A stretch of DNA of 64,000 nucleotides from Oculatella sp. LEGE 06141 (GTDB taxonomy: Bacteria; Cyanobacteriota; Cyanobacteriia; Elainellales; Elainellaceae), in contig NZ_JADEWO010000002.1 of the NCBI RefSeq assembly GCF_015207605.1, forward strand, positions 186,001 to 250,000. Reading direction: 5' to 3'. Below the pieces are notes generated by a model. The model saw only the letters and a list, made by a program, of their open reading frames with translations. It was not told where the DNA came from and searched no databases. The position numbers and the translations under genes were made by a program. Below are positions 55,126 to 64,000 of the stretch, in pieces. Numbering within the stretch: the first letter of the stretch is position 1; the number at the start of each line of letters is the position of its first letter.

Positions 55126-55647
55126 TTAAGCGTACAGATTTTCGACAGGGATACCACGCTCTTCGGCCACTTCCGAGAAAGTTCTGAGTGAGGAAAGAGC
55201 ATTAGCAGCGGCTCTGGCATTATTAAGCGGATTGCCAGAACCAAGCTGCTTGGCCAGAATATTGCGAACACCAGCCAGTTCTAAAACAGTACGAACAGCG
55301 CCACCTGCAATTACACCCGTTCCTGGAGCCGCAGGGCGCATCATAACTTTTGCACCGCCACCCGCACCGTTGACAGGGTGTGGAATTGAGTTGGCTTTCG
55401 TCAAAGGCACATCGATTAAGTGCTTTTTGCCATCAGCAACGCCCTTGCGGACGGCTCCGATCACATCGCTAGCTTTACCAACCCCAACCCCAACTTGGCC
55501 TCGCTCATTACCCACAATGACAATGGCACGGAAACTTAACTTTTTACCGCCTTTAACAACCTTCGTTACCCGGCGGATTTGAACGACTCTTTCTTGCCAG
55601 TCCGTTTCTTTCTCTTTTGCACGGCTGTTTTTGCGACGATTCGCCAT
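55126..55647 (-). CDS. rpsE: 30S ribosomal protein S5
   Basis: 173 aa. [40 protein letters not shown] and [20 protein letters not shown] are diagnostic. It is one of the proteins that set decoding accuracy. Confidence 0.96.
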   Translation of the reverse strand: MANRRKNSRAKEKETDWQERVVQIRRVTKVVKGGKKLSFRAIVIVGNERGQVGVGVGKASDVIGAVRKGVADGKKHLIDVPLTKANSIPHPVNGAGGGAKVMMRPAAPGTGVIAGGAVRTVLELAGVRNILAKQLGSGNPLNNARAAANALSSLRTFSEVAEERGIPVENLYA

Positions 55648-55736
55648 TTCTCTACCTTTTGCTCTATCGTTTGCTGTTAATGCTGATAACTCGCCCTTGC
55701 TCGATGACGGCCAGCCTTTAGCCGATTGGGCTGAAA

Positions 55737-56099
55737 CTAGAAGCTTAATCCACCCTCGCGAGCTGCTTCTGCTAACGCTTTAACTCTGCCGTGATACAGG
55801 TTGCCACCTCGATCAAACACCACCTGATTGATTCCTTTTTCAAGCAGACGTTGAGCAATTAGTTTGCCCACCTGTGCTGACGCTTCACGATCTGCACCAG
55901 AGGCCAGTGTAGACTTCAGGTCTGATTCTAGACTGGAGGCTGCAACTAGAGTGTGGTGGCAAGTATCGTCAATCACTTGAGCATAAATATGCTGATTTGA
56001 ACGGAATACAGCCAAACGAGGGCGCTCGGATGTACCAGCCACTTGGCGGCGAATGCGGTTGTGGCGACGACGTGTCGATTCTTTGCGAGTACGTTTCAT
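55737..56099 (-). CDS. rplR: 50S ribosomal protein L18
   Basis: 120 aa. [20 protein letters not shown] and [20 protein letters not shown] are the 5S rRNA-binding L18 signatures. It follows rplF by two bases. Confidence 0.95.
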   Translation of the reverse strand: MKRTRKESTRRRHNRIRRQVAGTSERPRLAVFRSNQHIYAQVIDDTCHHTLVAASSLESDLKSTLASGADREASAQVGKLIAQRLLEKGINQVVFDRGGNLYHGRVKALAEAAREGGLSF

Positions 56100-56101
56100 T
56101 G

Positions 56102-56641
56102 TTACTTCTTCCCTGCTTTACCAGCTTTGCGTTTTACCGCCTCGCCAGAGTAGCGGATTCCTTTTCCTTTGTAGGGTTCGGGTGGACGGACGGCACGAAT
56201 TCGAGCGGCGGTGTTTCCAACAATTTCTTTGTCAACCCCGCTGACAATGACGTTGGTGTTGTTCTCAACCGCAACCTGAATGCCGTCAGGAGGGACGATC
56301 TGAACTGGATTGCTGTAACCAATATTGAGGGTCAGGTTTCGCCCCTGAACCTGAGCCCGATATCCAACGCCCTGGATTTCCAACCGCTTTTGGAAGCCCT
56401 GAGAGACTCCCTCGACCATGTTGGCCACCAAAGTACGACTTAATCCATGAAGTTGACGAGCGACTCGTGATTCGTTTCGGCGCTTAACGGTGACTGTTTC
56501 ACCTTCTTGAGACACCTCAACCTCAGACGGCAAGGTACGAGCCAGCTCACCTTTCGGTCCCTTAACCGTGACATGCTGCCCTGCGATCGCAATTGTCACT
56601 TTTGCTGGAATAGCGATAGGACGCTTACCAATGCGAGACAT
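56102..56641 (-). CDS. rplF: 50S ribosomal protein L6
   Basis: 179 aa. [20 protein letters not shown], then [20 protein letters not shown] and [21 protein letters not shown]6 sits near the GTPase-associated centre. Confidence 0.96.
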   Translation of the reverse strand: MSRIGKRPIAIPAKVTIAIAGQHVTVKGPKGELARTLPSEVEVSQEGETVTVKRRNESRVARQLHGLSRTLVANMVEGVSQGFQKRLEIQGVGYRAQVQGRNLTLNIGYSNPVQIVPPDGIQVAVENNTNVIVSGVDKEIVGNTAARIRAVRPPEPYKGKGIRYSGEAVKRKAGKAGKK

Positions 56642-56733
56642 GATGAATCACTCCTGAACAAAAAATGGCTACTAATTTGGGCTGCCCGTCAGTATTGACT
56701 CGATAGCAAATCATGTGTTTTGTCAGCGATATC

Positions 56734-57135
56734 TTACCAAACGTAGCAGAGCACTTCGCCGCCCAAGCCTTGGCGGCGAGCGTCGCGATCGGTCATTATC
56801 CCACTGGAGGTCGAGATAATCGCAATGCCGATACCACCAAGAACTCTGGGCAGCTCTTTTCGGTTAGAGTAAACCCGCAGTCCTGGTTTACTGACTCGTT
56901 TCAGCATCGTAATAATAGGTTGGCGGCTTTTTCCCTTATACTTTAGGGAAATTATCAGATTCCGCTTTGGCCCCTCTCCCTGCTCTGAAAATTCAGAAAT
57001 AAACCCTTCAGACTGCAACACCTGAGCAATGCTGCGAGTCATTTTGGTGGATGGAACTTCCGTGGTCTGATGCCGCGCTAAATTTGCGTTTCGGATGCGC
57101 GTCAACATGTCTGCAATTGTGTCATTAACCGCCAT
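56734..57135 (-). CDS. rpsH: 30S ribosomal protein S8
   Basis: 133 aa. [20 protein letters not shown] and [20 protein letters not shown] with GGEVLCYVW at the C-terminus. rplE is directly upstream; rpsN is absent, typical of cyanobacteria, where S14 is encoded elsewhere. Confidence 0.96.
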   Translation of the reverse strand: MAVNDTIADMLTRIRNANLARHQTTEVPSTKMTRSIAQVLQSEGFISEFSEQGEGPKRNLIISLKYKGKSRQPIITMLKRVSKPGLRVYSNRKELPRVLGGIGIAIISTSSGIMTDRDARRQGLGGEVLCYVW

Positions 57136-57162
57136 AGTTTCCTCTTAATGAAACTGCCTCAA

Positions 57163-57705
57163 TTACTCCCGAAAGGGCATTCCCATTTCTTTAAGTAAGG
57201 CACGACCTTCTTCGTCAGTGTTTGCAGTGGTTACGATCGAGATATCCATGCCTCTAATTTGGTCAATGGAGTCGTAATCAACTTCTGGAAAAATAAGCTG
57301 TTCTCGAACGCCAAGCGTATAATTACCCCGACCGTCAAAGCTTTTAGCGCTAATTCCTCGAAAATCGCGAATGCGGGGAAGCGCCAGATTGATCAGACGC
57401 TCTAGGAAGGAGTACATCCGATCAGATCGCAACGTCACCATAATGCCAACAGGCATTCCTTGACGAATTTTGAAGCCGGCAATGGCCTTCTTTGCCCGAG
57501 TCACAACTGGTTTTTGACCAGTGATGATTGCAACTTCATTAAGAGAGGCTTCTAATGCTTTAGCATTTTGGGATGCTTCTCCTAAGCCTCGGTTGACGGT
57601 AACTTTGACTATCTTAGGAACCTGATGGATGTTTTCATACTGAAACTGTTCCATCAGTTTTGGAACCACTTTTTCCTGATAATGAGACTTGAGCGTTTGC
57701 GCCAT
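57163..57705 (-). CDS. rplE: 50S ribosomal protein L5
   Basis: 180 aa. KITVNRG-type block [40 protein letters not shown] and [20 protein letters not shown] identify L5, which binds 5S rRNA and contacts the P-site tRNA. Confidence 0.96.
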   Translation of the reverse strand: MAQTLKSHYQEKVVPKLMEQFQYENIHQVPKIVKVTVNRGLGEASQNAKALEASLNEVAIITGQKPVVTRAKKAIAGFKIRQGMPVGIMVTLRSDRMYSFLERLINLALPRIRDFRGISAKSFDGRGNYTLGVREQLIFPEVDYDSIDQIRGMDISIVTTANTDEEGRALLKEMGMPFRE

Positions 57706-57826
57706 GATATTGATCCTCGCAGCCCCTGGGCTTGGTCAGGGATAAATTAAAGTTGAAGGCCAGATTGGTAGAGAGAGGTTGTCTGTTGAAACCTAACCCT
57801 GGTTGAAGCTCAACAGACGGTACGCC

Positions 57827-58171
57827 TTAGTCAAGAATCTCGCCTGTTTTCTTGAGCATTCGTACCTTCCGACCTTCTGAATCAAAGGTGTAAGAAATCC
57901 GGCTTGCTACTTTCTGCTTGCTCGAATAGAGCATGACATTAGAGCTATGGATCGGGCCTTCCATCGTTGTGATTTGACCTGATTCACCTTCTTGTTGTGG
58001 CTTAACGTGCTTGGTCTTGATGTTGACCCCTTTCACTAACACCTGGCTGGTTTTAGGAAACGTTTTCAGCACTTCGCCTACTTTGCCTTTTTCTTTCCCA
58101 GCGATAATTTGCACGGTATCGCCTTTTTTAACGTGCATTTTGAAACGGACTGGCGCATTTTTATCGACCAT
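57827..58171 (-). CDS. rplX: 50S ribosomal protein L24
   Basis: 114 aa. [20 protein letters not shown] is the KOW motif near the N-terminus. [20 protein letters not shown] follows. It shares one base with rplN, so translation is coupled. Confidence 0.95.
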   Translation of the reverse strand: MVDKNAPVRFKMHVKKGDTVQIIAGKEKGKVGEVLKTFPKTSQVLVKGVNIKTKHVKPQQEGESGQITTMEGPIHSSNVMLYSSKQKVASRISYTFDSEGRKVRMLKKTGEILD

Positions 58172-58536
58172 CAGATTACCTCCGGAGCAAGAGATACAAT
58201 TTTAGTAAAATTTTTATCTCGCAGCTCACGGGCAACCGGGCCAAAAACGCGCGTGCCACGGGGGTTGCCGTCTGCGTTGATAATGACAGCGGCGTTGTCA
58301 TCAAAACGAATGCTCATACCGCTGTCGCGTCTTAGTCCTTTACGAGTGCGGACAACCACAGCTCGAACGACATCAGACTTTTTGACCGCCATGTTGGGAA
58401 TTGCGTCTTTAACAACGGCGATGATGATATCTCCAACACCAGCGTAACGACGGTTGCCGCCCAGCACTCGAATGCACATCAATTTACGCGCACCGCTGTT
58501 GTCTGCCACATTAAGATAAGATTCTTGCTGAATCAC
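58171..58536 (-). CDS. rplN: 50S ribosomal protein L14
   Basis: 121 aa. [20 protein letters not shown] and [20 protein letters not shown] are diagnostic. L14 joins the B8 inter-subunit bridge. One base is shared with rplX. Confidence 0.96.
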   Translation of the reverse strand: MIQQESYLNVADNSGARKLMCIRVLGGNRRYAGVGDIIIAVVKDAIPNMAVKKSDVVRAVVVRTRKGLRRDSGMSIRFDDNAAVIINADGNPRGTRVFGPVARELRDKNFTKIVSLAPEVI

Positions 58537-58568
58537 GGTTAGTCTCCCGACTCGTTAATTAGTGCGAC

Positions 58569-58820
58569 TTAAACTTCGGAGGAAGTGCTGAGGATGTCGG
58601 CTACAACCCAACGCTTCGTCCGGCTCAGTGGCCTGCTTTCTTGAATCCGAACGCGATCGCCCACATGACACTTATTTTCTTCATCGTGTGCTTTGTAGCG
58701 TTTGGTTCGAACCATAATCTTGCGATATTTAGGGTGGGGAGCGCGGTTCTCTACCGCAACCACGACCGTCTTATCCATTTTGTCGCTAACTACTAGGCCA
58801 ACCCTTTCTTTAACTGCCAT
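58569..58820 (-). CDS. rpsQ: 30S ribosomal protein S17
   Basis: 83 aa. [20 protein letters not shown] and [20 protein letters not shown] identify the S17 OB fold. Confidence 0.96.
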   Translation of the reverse strand: MAVKERVGLVVSDKMDKTVVVAVENRAPHPKYRKIMVRTKRYKAHDEENKCHVGDRVRIQESRPLSRTKRWVVADILSTSSEV

Positions 58821-58826
58821 TGAACC

Positions 58827-59111
58827 TTACTCCTCTGCTGTTGCTTCCGCAGACGTTGCATCTTCTTGAGCCGTTGAAGACAGCGTCTTTTCATCTTGTT
58901 TGGTTGAGATTGCAGCTAGCCGTCTCTCACCCTCTAGCGTCATTAACTGAGCCAGGCGATGACGGGCATGCTTGAATTGGTGAGGCTTATTTTCTTGGCG
59001 AGTTGCCTTCTGGAAGCGCAATTCAAACAGTTGCTTTTTAGTAGCAATAATCTGCTCTTCAATCTCTTGATCACTTAACCCTCGAATATCCCCAATCTTA
59101 GGCAGAGGCAT
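58827..59111 (-). CDS. rpmC: 50S ribosomal protein L29
   Basis: 94 aa, longer than the usual 65-75 because of an acidic, Thr/Ala-rich C-terminal tail (EDATSAEATAEE). The core LSDQEIEEQIIATKKQLFEL then FKHARHRLAQLMTLEGER is L29. The tail is probably disordered. Confidence 0.92.
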   Translation of the reverse strand: MPLPKIGDIRGLSDQEIEEQIIATKKQLFELRFQKATRQENKPHQFKHARHRLAQLMTLEGERRLAAISTKQDEKTLSSTAQEDATSAEATAEE

Positions 59112-59114
59112 AAC

Positions 59115-59534
59115 CTACGACTCCTCCGCTTCACGCGTGATGAACTTTGTCTTAATCGGCAGTTTATAGGCGGCTAAACGCATGGCTTCACGGGCGGTTG
59201 CCTCCGGAACTCCAGCAATTTCAAACAGGACTCTTCCGGGTTTGATCACCGCAACCCAGTACTCAGGATTTCCTTTACCAGAACCCATTCGGGTTTCAGC
59301 TGGACGCATGGTGACTGGTTTATCGGGAAAAATGCGAATCCATATTTTTCCACCCCTACGGATATAACGAGTCATCGCTCGGCGGCTGGCTTCAATCTGA
59401 CGAGCCGTAATCCAGGATGGCTCTAACGCTTGGAGTGCGAAGTCGCCAAAGTCGATTTTGTTGCCAGCGGTGGCCATACCGCGCATTCGCCCACGGTGTT
59501 GCTTACGGAATTTAGTTCGTTTAGGACTAAGCAT
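59115..59534 (-). CDS. rplP: 50S ribosomal protein L16
   Basis: 139 aa. [20 protein letters not shown] and [20 protein letters not shown] are the L16 hallmarks. rpmC begins three bases later. L16 helps place the A-site tRNA. Confidence 0.96.
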   Translation of the reverse strand: MLSPKRTKFRKQHRGRMRGMATAGNKIDFGDFALQALEPSWITARQIEASRRAMTRYIRRGGKIWIRIFPDKPVTMRPAETRMGSGKGNPEYWVAVIKPGRVLFEIAGVPEATAREAMRLAAYKLPIKTKFITREAEES

Positions 59535-59597
59535 GATTCAGTACCTTGAGAGTTAAGAGGTCAGCTATTGGAACAGAAGCTATCCCTTCTTGATGAT

Positions 59598-60329
59598 TTA
59601 GCCTTCGTTTGAGCGATCCTCAAACTGTTGGCGACGGCGTTGCTGACGACGGCGAGGTTGAGTATTAGCAGCGGGAGCAGGCTCTTCTTGACCGGGAATA
59701 ATCTCACCTTTGAAGACCCACACCTTGATGCCCAACACGCCATAAATCGTTTGCGCTGTACGGTAGGAATAGTCGATATCTGCCCGCAAGGTGTGTAGGG
59801 GAACCTTGCCTTCACGCGTGTACTCTGTGCGGGCGATCTCAGCCCCGTTGAGCCGACCGCTGATTTGAATTTTGATGCCTTGGACACCAGCACGCTGGGC
59901 GCGTTGAATCGCTTGACGAACGACTCTTCGGAAAGAAACCCGGCGCTCTAGCTGCTGGGCTACATACTCGGCAATCAGTGCCGCATCTGCGTCTACTCGC
60001 GCTACTTCGACCACATTGATGCGAATTTGGCGATCGCTGTCTCCCAATTCTTGCTGCAACCCGTTCCGCAAAGACTCAATTCCAGTGCCACCCCGACCTA
60101 CAACAACCCCAGGCCGAGCCGTATGCACTTCTAGATCAATCTGATCGGCTTTGCGCTCAATTCGCACCTGCGAGATGCCGGCGCTGTTCAGATTCTTCGT
60201 GATATAGTTGCGAATTTTGTAGTCTTCTTGCAACAGTTTTGGATAACGCGTCGAATCGGCAAACCATCTAGAGCGATGCTCTTGGGTAATGCCAAGACGA
60301 AAACCAACTGGATGAATCTTCTGTCCCAC
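59598..60329 (-). CDS. rpsC: 30S ribosomal protein S3
   Basis: 243 aa. [20 protein letters not shown], the KH motif [20 protein letters not shown] and [20 protein letters not shown] are present. A Gln/Arg-rich tail ([18 protein letters not shown]) ends it, as in cyanobacterial S3. Confidence 0.95.
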   Translation of the reverse strand: MGQKIHPVGFRLGITQEHRSRWFADSTRYPKLLQEDYKIRNYITKNLNSAGISQVRIERKADQIDLEVHTARPGVVVGRGGTGIESLRNGLQQELGDSDRQIRINVVEVARVDADAALIAEYVAQQLERRVSFRRVVRQAIQRAQRAGVQGIKIQISGRLNGAEIARTEYTREGKVPLHTLRADIDYSYRTAQTIYGVLGIKVWVFKGEIIPGQEEPAPAANTQPRRRQQRRRQQFEDRSNEG

Positions 60330-60400
60330 AAGTCAATCCTCTAAGGTGAAGGCAGTACAAACTATAGGTATTTAAGGGAGCAGTTTTGCTCTCTAACGAG

Positions 60401-60760
60401 TTATTCTTCGCCAACACCAGGAGTGACGGCGATCGTAATATGACAGGTTGGCTTACGAATTTGATAAGCTCGACCCTGAGCACGCGGACGATACCGCTTT
60501 AACGAAGGCCCTTGATCAGCGTACGCCTGACTAACGACCAAGTCTGCGGGGGCATAACCAGCGTTATGCTCAGCGTTGGCTACAGCAGAACGCAGAACCT
60601 TCAAAACAGGCTCACATGCCCGATAGGGCATAAATTCTAAAACGATGAGTGCCTCTCGATAGCTCCGTCCTCGAATTTGGTCGAGAACACGACGCACCTT
60701 GTGGGGCGACATGCGAATATAACGAGCGACTGCTTTAACTTCTTCAGTAGCGGTGACCAT
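60401..60760 (-). CDS. rplV: 50S ribosomal protein L22
   Basis: 119 aa. [20 protein letters not shown] and the beta-hairpin end [20 protein letters not shown] identify L22, whose hairpin lines the peptide exit tunnel. Confidence 0.96.
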   Translation of the reverse strand: MVTATEEVKAVARYIRMSPHKVRRVLDQIRGRSYREALIVLEFMPYRACEPVLKVLRSAVANAEHNAGYAPADLVVSQAYADQGPSLKRYRPRAQGRAYQIRKPTCHITIAVTPGVGEE

Positions 60761-60822
60761 TGTTTTCTCCTTTAGCTTCCAGCCGTGCCAAGACTTACTG
60801 TGCGGCTGTTCACTTCGCTTTC

Positions 60823-61101
60823 TTATCGACGAGCTTTCTTGTCACCCTTGGCATGACCCCGAAAGGTTCGGGTGGGAGCAAACTCTCCTAACTTATGCCC
60901 TACCATTTGCTCGGTGACATAAACCGGAACATGTTGGCGACCGTTGTGGACAGCGATCGTATGCCCAATCATCAATGGCAGGATAGTAGAGGCTCGTGAC
61001 CATGTTTTGATCACTTGCTTCTCGTTTTTCTCATTGAGCCGCTCAATTTTCGTGAGCAGGTGATCTGCGATAAACGGACCTTTCTTTAAAGAGCGAGACA
61101 T
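60823..61101 (-). CDS. rpsS: 30S ribosomal protein S19
   Basis: 92 aa. [20 protein letters not shown] and [20 protein letters not shown] are diagnostic. It lies between rplB and rplV. Confidence 0.96.
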   Translation of the reverse strand: MSRSLKKGPFIADHLLTKIERLNEKNEKQVIKTWSRASTILPLMIGHTIAVHNGRQHVPVYVTEQMVGHKLGEFAPTRTFRGHAKGDKKARR

Positions 61102-61193
61102 GACTTAAGCGAACCTCCAACGAGTGCGAGCCTTGATAACACAGGGTCGGTACCAAATGAACAACAAATTGGGTACCCCACACAGAACCAGAT

Positions 61194-62057
61194 TTAAGTA
61201 TCCCGACCGCCTTTACCCCGCTTCGACGACTTACGGCGACGCCGGACAATTAGCGCATTGCTCTGTTTGTTGCGCTTACGCGTCTTTTTCCCCAAAGCTG
61301 GCTTGCCCCAGGGCGTGACAGGCCCCGACCGACCAATGGGTGCGCGACCCTCTCCACCACCGTGGGGGTGGTCAACCGGGTTCATCACGCTCCCTCTAAC
61401 TTCCGGTCTTCGCCCTAACCAGCGCTTGCGACCTGCTTTTCCAAGGCTTGTATTTCGGACATCCGCGTTGCCAACTTGCCCAATCGTGGCATAGCATTCG
61501 CGGCGAATTAGCCGAACTTCTCCAGACGGAAGTTTGAGAGAAACAAAGTTTCCTTCTTTCGCAACCACCTGCGCTGATGCACCTGCCGCCCGCACAATCT
61601 GGCCACCCCGTCCGGGAACCAGCTCAACGTTGTGAACCGAAGTTCCTAGCGGAATGTTGCTTAAAGGAAGGGCATTGCCAACTTCATACGGCGAGTTTGG
61701 CCCGGAGATCACCGATGTGCCCACTGCCAAGCCAGCGGGATGAAGAATATACCGTTTTTCCCCATCCTGATAGTGCAACAGTGCAATTCGTGCGTTTCGG
61801 TTGGGATCGTATTCGACCGCTGCTACCTTGGCCGGAATATTGTGCTTATTGCGATAAAAATCGATGATGCGATAAAGCCGCTTGTGCCCACCACCACGAT
61901 GGCGACAGGTAATCACACCACGGTTGTTTCGCCCCTTGGGGTTGTGTGACGAACGAACAAGTGACTTTTCTGGCTCAGTTTTGGTGATTTCGCTGAAGTC
62001 AGAAACGCTACGTTCGCGGGTACCAGGTGTATACGGACGGTAATTACGGATAGGCAT
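61194..62057 (-). CDS. rplB: 50S ribosomal protein L2
   Basis: 287 aa. [40 protein letters not shown] and [20 protein letters not shown], with the conserved His of PHGGGEGR near the peptidyl transferase centre, identify L2. Confidence 0.96.
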   Translation of the reverse strand: MPIRNYRPYTPGTRERSVSDFSEITKTEPEKSLVRSSHNPKGRNNRGVITCRHRGGGHKRLYRIIDFYRNKHNIPAKVAAVEYDPNRNARIALLHYQDGEKRYILHPAGLAVGTSVISGPNSPYEVGNALPLSNIPLGTSVHNVELVPGRGGQIVRAAGASAQVVAKEGNFVSLKLPSGEVRLIRRECYATIGQVGNADVRNTSLGKAGRKRWLGRRPEVRGSVMNPVDHPHGGGEGRAPIGRSGPVTPWGKPALGKKTRKRNKQSNALIVRRRRKSSKRGKGGRDT

Positions 62058-62112
62058 GGCTCAAAACTCTAGGTTGCACTGCGTCAGCGGTTAGCGAAGC
62101 AATTAGTCAAAA

Positions 62113-62415
62113 CTACACTTCGGGGAATAGGGTGATGGAATCGCCCGGAGCTAAAGTCACTACAGCTCGCTTATATTGAGGTTTGTGTCCAAGGAATTTG
62201 CCAATTCGCCGAGTTTTGCGGGGCGGTTTGTGCGTATTCACCTGAATCACTTTGACATCAAATAGCTCTTCAATAGCGGCCTTGATATCTGGCTTTGTTG
62301 CATTGGGGGCAACTTCAAAGGTGTACTTGTTCTCTTCTAACAAAACAGTTGCTTTCTCTGTCACCAGAGGACGGCGCACCAAGTCTGCTAGAGCACGGGG
62401 ATCAACCTTAGTCAC
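62113..62415 (-). CDS. rplW: 50S ribosomal protein L23
   Basis: 100 aa. [20 protein letters not shown], then [21 protein letters not shown]23 at the tunnel exit docks trigger factor and SRP. It overlaps the 3' end of rplD by eight bases, implying coupled translation. Confidence 0.95.
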   Translation of the reverse strand: MTKVDPRALADLVRRPLVTEKATVLLEENKYTFEVAPNATKPDIKAAIEELFDVKVIQVNTHKPPRKTRRIGKFLGHKPQYKRAVVTLAPGDSITLFPEV

Positions 62416-63040
62416 CGTAGACCTCCTGAATTTTCTCGATAGCGGAAGCGGTTACTACAAGTTTGTCGGCCGCTAAGATGTCAAATATGTTCAGATTGTG
62501 AGCAGAGAGCATCCTGAGCTTGCTAACGTTCCGTGCAGAGAGGTAGACGTTTTGATCTCGGTCAGAGACAATTAGCAACACTTTTTCGCCCGGTTCGACG
62601 CCCCAACGGGACATAGCACCGAGAAGTTCTTTTGTCTTGGGTCGAGAAAACTGCTCTGCAAAATCGGCAACGACTACCAGGTCATCTACACGGCTCTGAA
62701 ACGCAGTTCGCAACGCCAAACGCCGCTCTTTTCGGTTCATTTTGACGGAGTAGTCTCTTGGCTTGGGGCCAAAGATAACACCGCCACCTCGCCATAGCGG
62801 TGAGCGGTTAGAACCAGCACGTGCCCGACCCGTACCTTTCTGTCTCCAGGGCTTACGTCCACCCCCTCTAACTTCAGCGCGGGTTTTAGCCGATGCGGTG
62901 CCCTGACGAGCATTGTTCATTTGGCGGACTAATGCCCGATGAACAACATGGGCAGCGCTCTCTTCCTTTGCAATTCGCAACTCCAGGGAAGCTGTGCCTG
63001 CTTCGGCTCCTTGCCAATCTCGAATGACGCAATCAACCAT
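62408..63040 (-). CDS. rplD: 50S ribosomal protein L4
   Basis: 210 aa from the ATG at 63040 ([20 protein letters not shown]), which has GGGAG about nine bases upstream; the frame is open to 63121, but the extra 27 residues are not L4. [20 protein letters not shown] with the [11 protein letters not shown] loop is the tunnel loop of L4. In E. coli L4 also represses its own operon; no such site was identified here. Confidence 0.95.
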   Translation of the reverse strand: MVDCVIRDWQGAEAGTASLELRIAKEESAAHVVHRALVRQMNNARQGTASAKTRAEVRGGGRKPWRQKGTGRARAGSNRSPLWRGGGVIFGPKPRDYSVKMNRKERRLALRTAFQSRVDDLVVVADFAEQFSRPKTKELLGAMSRWGVEPGEKVLLIVSDRDQNVYLSARNVSKLRMLSAHNLNIFDILAADKLVVTASAIEKIQEVYGD

Positions 63041-63125
63041 CGTTATATCTCCCAATATGCACGGGCTTTGATCACAAGTTCTGTTAGTCAACTCCAGCCT
63101 TGATTCCTGGCCCAAACTCAAGTTT

Positions 63126-63770
63126 CTATACTTTTGCGCGGCCTACCAGTTTCGCAGGCGTGATACTGATTAGAGCACCTGGCTTCCCAGGAACTGCTCC
63201 TCTAATTAATAGGAGATTGCGATCGACATCGACCCGCACTACCGTCAACTTCCGAGTGGTTACCTGGGTGCCGCCTAACCGACCCGCCATTCGTTTGCCG
63301 GGATAGACGCGACCTGGGGTTGTACCCGCACCTGTGGAACCGGGAAGACGGTGGTTCTTTGAACCGTGCGCCATCGGACCACGCTTGAAGTTGTGACGCT
63401 TCTGATAACCAGCAAATCCACGACCGATGCTAGTACCTGTGACATCAATAATTTGACCCGCTTCAAACGCATCAGCTTTGAGCTGTTGACCCAGTTCAAA
63501 ACTGCTTGAGTCTTCAACACGATATTCGTGCAGATGTCTTAACGGGGGCGATTCGGTTTTGGCAAGATGGCCTAGCTCCGGTTTGTTGAGAGCTTTAGCA
63601 GATACCTGACCGTAACCAACCTGTATGGCAGTATAGCCGTCAGTTTTGGTGGTTTTGATTTGAGTGATGGTACATGGCCCTGCCTGAACGACCGTAACAG
63701 GAATAGCCTTTCCTGTTTCGTCAAACACTTGAGTCATGCCAAGTTTCGTGCCGAGAATTCCAACAGACAC
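63126..63770 (-). CDS. rplC: 50S ribosomal protein L3, first gene of the cluster
   Basis: 214 aa from the GTG at 63770, giving [20 protein letters not shown] after the initiator; GGGAG lies ten bases upstream. The frame is open to 63848, but this N-terminus is the family's. [20 protein letters not shown] contains the L3 loop with the Gln and Gly that are modified in other bacteria. rpsJ does not precede it; in cyanobacteria S10 is usually encoded with the EF-Tu genes. Confidence 0.95.
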   Translation of the reverse strand: MSVGILGTKLGMTQVFDETGKAIPVTVVQAGPCTITQIKTTKTDGYTAIQVGYGQVSAKALNKPELGHLAKTESPPLRHLHEYRVEDSSSFELGQQLKADAFEAGQIIDVTGTSIGRGFAGYQKRHNFKRGPMAHGSKNHRLPGSTGAGTTPGRVYPGKRMAGRLGGTQVTTRKLTVVRVDVDRNLLLIRGAVPGKPGALISITPAKLVGRAKV

Positions 63771-63784
63771 AGTAACGAGTCTCC

Positions 63785-63846
63785 CTTGTTTTTTACAAGC
63801 CGCAAAGGAGCCGGGCTGCGATCGCCTCGCTAGCCCATCGTGCTCC
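63785..63846 (-). promoter_or_regulatory. Structured 5' leader of rplC
   Basis: Just upstream of the rplC Shine-Dalgarno is a short hairpin (cttgt/acaag, 63785-63799, loop of six). A longer interrupted stem occurs at 63807-63846, with outer arms ggagc/gctcc and inner arms gggct/agccc. The first could affect access to the ribosome binding site. This fits a regulated ribosomal-operon leader, but the role is inferred. Confidence 0.35.
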
Positions 63847-64000
63847 AATGACTCCTATTCACAGAAACCGACTTACGAACACCTATTTGCGTTACCTACA
63901 AACAAGCGCTTGAAAGCCAAAACCTCTCAAATCAGCTTGAAGGTCAAAAACCGTTCGTCTAGCGCTGGTGCTGCTTCGGTCGCCGGGACTTGAACAAAAA
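63847..64000. other. Upstream end of the ribosomal cluster
   Basis: 154 bases to the window edge, without a recognisable gene. It may contain the main promoter of the ribosomal cluster. A tRNA-like stretch at the very end does not fold and is rejected elsewhere. Confidence 0.5.

Noticed and set aside
63960-64000. A tRNA-like T-loop (minus strand TTCAAGTCC) at the window end
   Set aside because: The 5' side of the T stem does not pair with the 3' side, no acceptor or anticodon arm fits in the sequence shown, and the window ends there.

Overview
The window comes from a cyanobacterial chromosome. The octamer gcgatcgc (HIP1) and its core recur throughout coding and spacer DNA. Homogentisate phytyltransferase lies next to a gamma-tocopherol methyltransferase. 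A CobA-HemD fusion and several cyanobacterium-type hypothetical families are present. The long ribosomal cluster has the cyanobacterial gene order, with no rpsJ, rpsN or rpmD. The genus cannot be fixed from sequence alone; the gene content would suit a filamentous or Leptolyngbya-like lineage, which is inference. I saw no rRNA, tRNA, insertion sequence, prophage or CRISPR array.

Layout. Bases 1-6500: the tail of a VOC/glyoxalase gene, a PEP-utilising enzyme of PEP-synthase shape, thiD, and an overlapping pair of a P-loop ATPase and a TPR protein. Bases 6500-14000: a histidine kinase with degenerate catalytic boxes, aspS, an HtpX-like protease, and an intact histidine kinase whose membrane domain resembles the plant/cyanobacterial ethylene-receptor domain. 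Bases 14000-20400: mgtE, two tandem MscS channels, a DUF6464-like gene, a DAO-type FAD oxidoreductase and a small exported protein. Bases 20600-27950: a GlsB/YeaQ-type membrane protein, an AtzE/AtzG-like amidase pair, a run of hpt, cobA-hemD and coaE, and the tocopherol methyltransferase. Bases 28000-38850: the potassium transporter pair ktrB and ktrA, anmK, tldD, a lipoprotein solute-binding protein, and a CobT-like phosphoribosyltransferase with a DUF2232 protein. Bases 39500-45850: an EF-G paralogue, a lipid acyltransferase-like gene with a tiny upstream partner, a DUF815 ATPase and an SbcD-type nuclease.

Bases 45870-63770 hold one minus-strand translation cluster. In transcription order it is rplC, rplD, rplW, rplB, rpsS, rplV, rpsC, rplP, rpmC, rpsQ, rplN, rplX, rplE, rpsH, rplF, rplR, rpsE, rplO, secY, adk, infA, rpmJ, rpsM, rpsK, rpoA, rplQ, truA, rplM, rpsI, rpmE, prfA. 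It ends at a hairpin near 45870-45897. The cluster couples ribosome assembly, protein export, transcription and termination.

The accessory part is housekeeping-like rather than island-like. The most unusual items are the ethylene-receptor-like kinase, the degenerate kinase 5 kb away from it, the ATPase/TPR pair, the EF-G paralogue lacking the catalytic histidine, the AtzE/AtzG pair without other cyanurate genes, and several gene-free stretches with precise inverted repeats. I did not find a clearly new multi-gene system; the ATPase/TPR pair is the best candidate.
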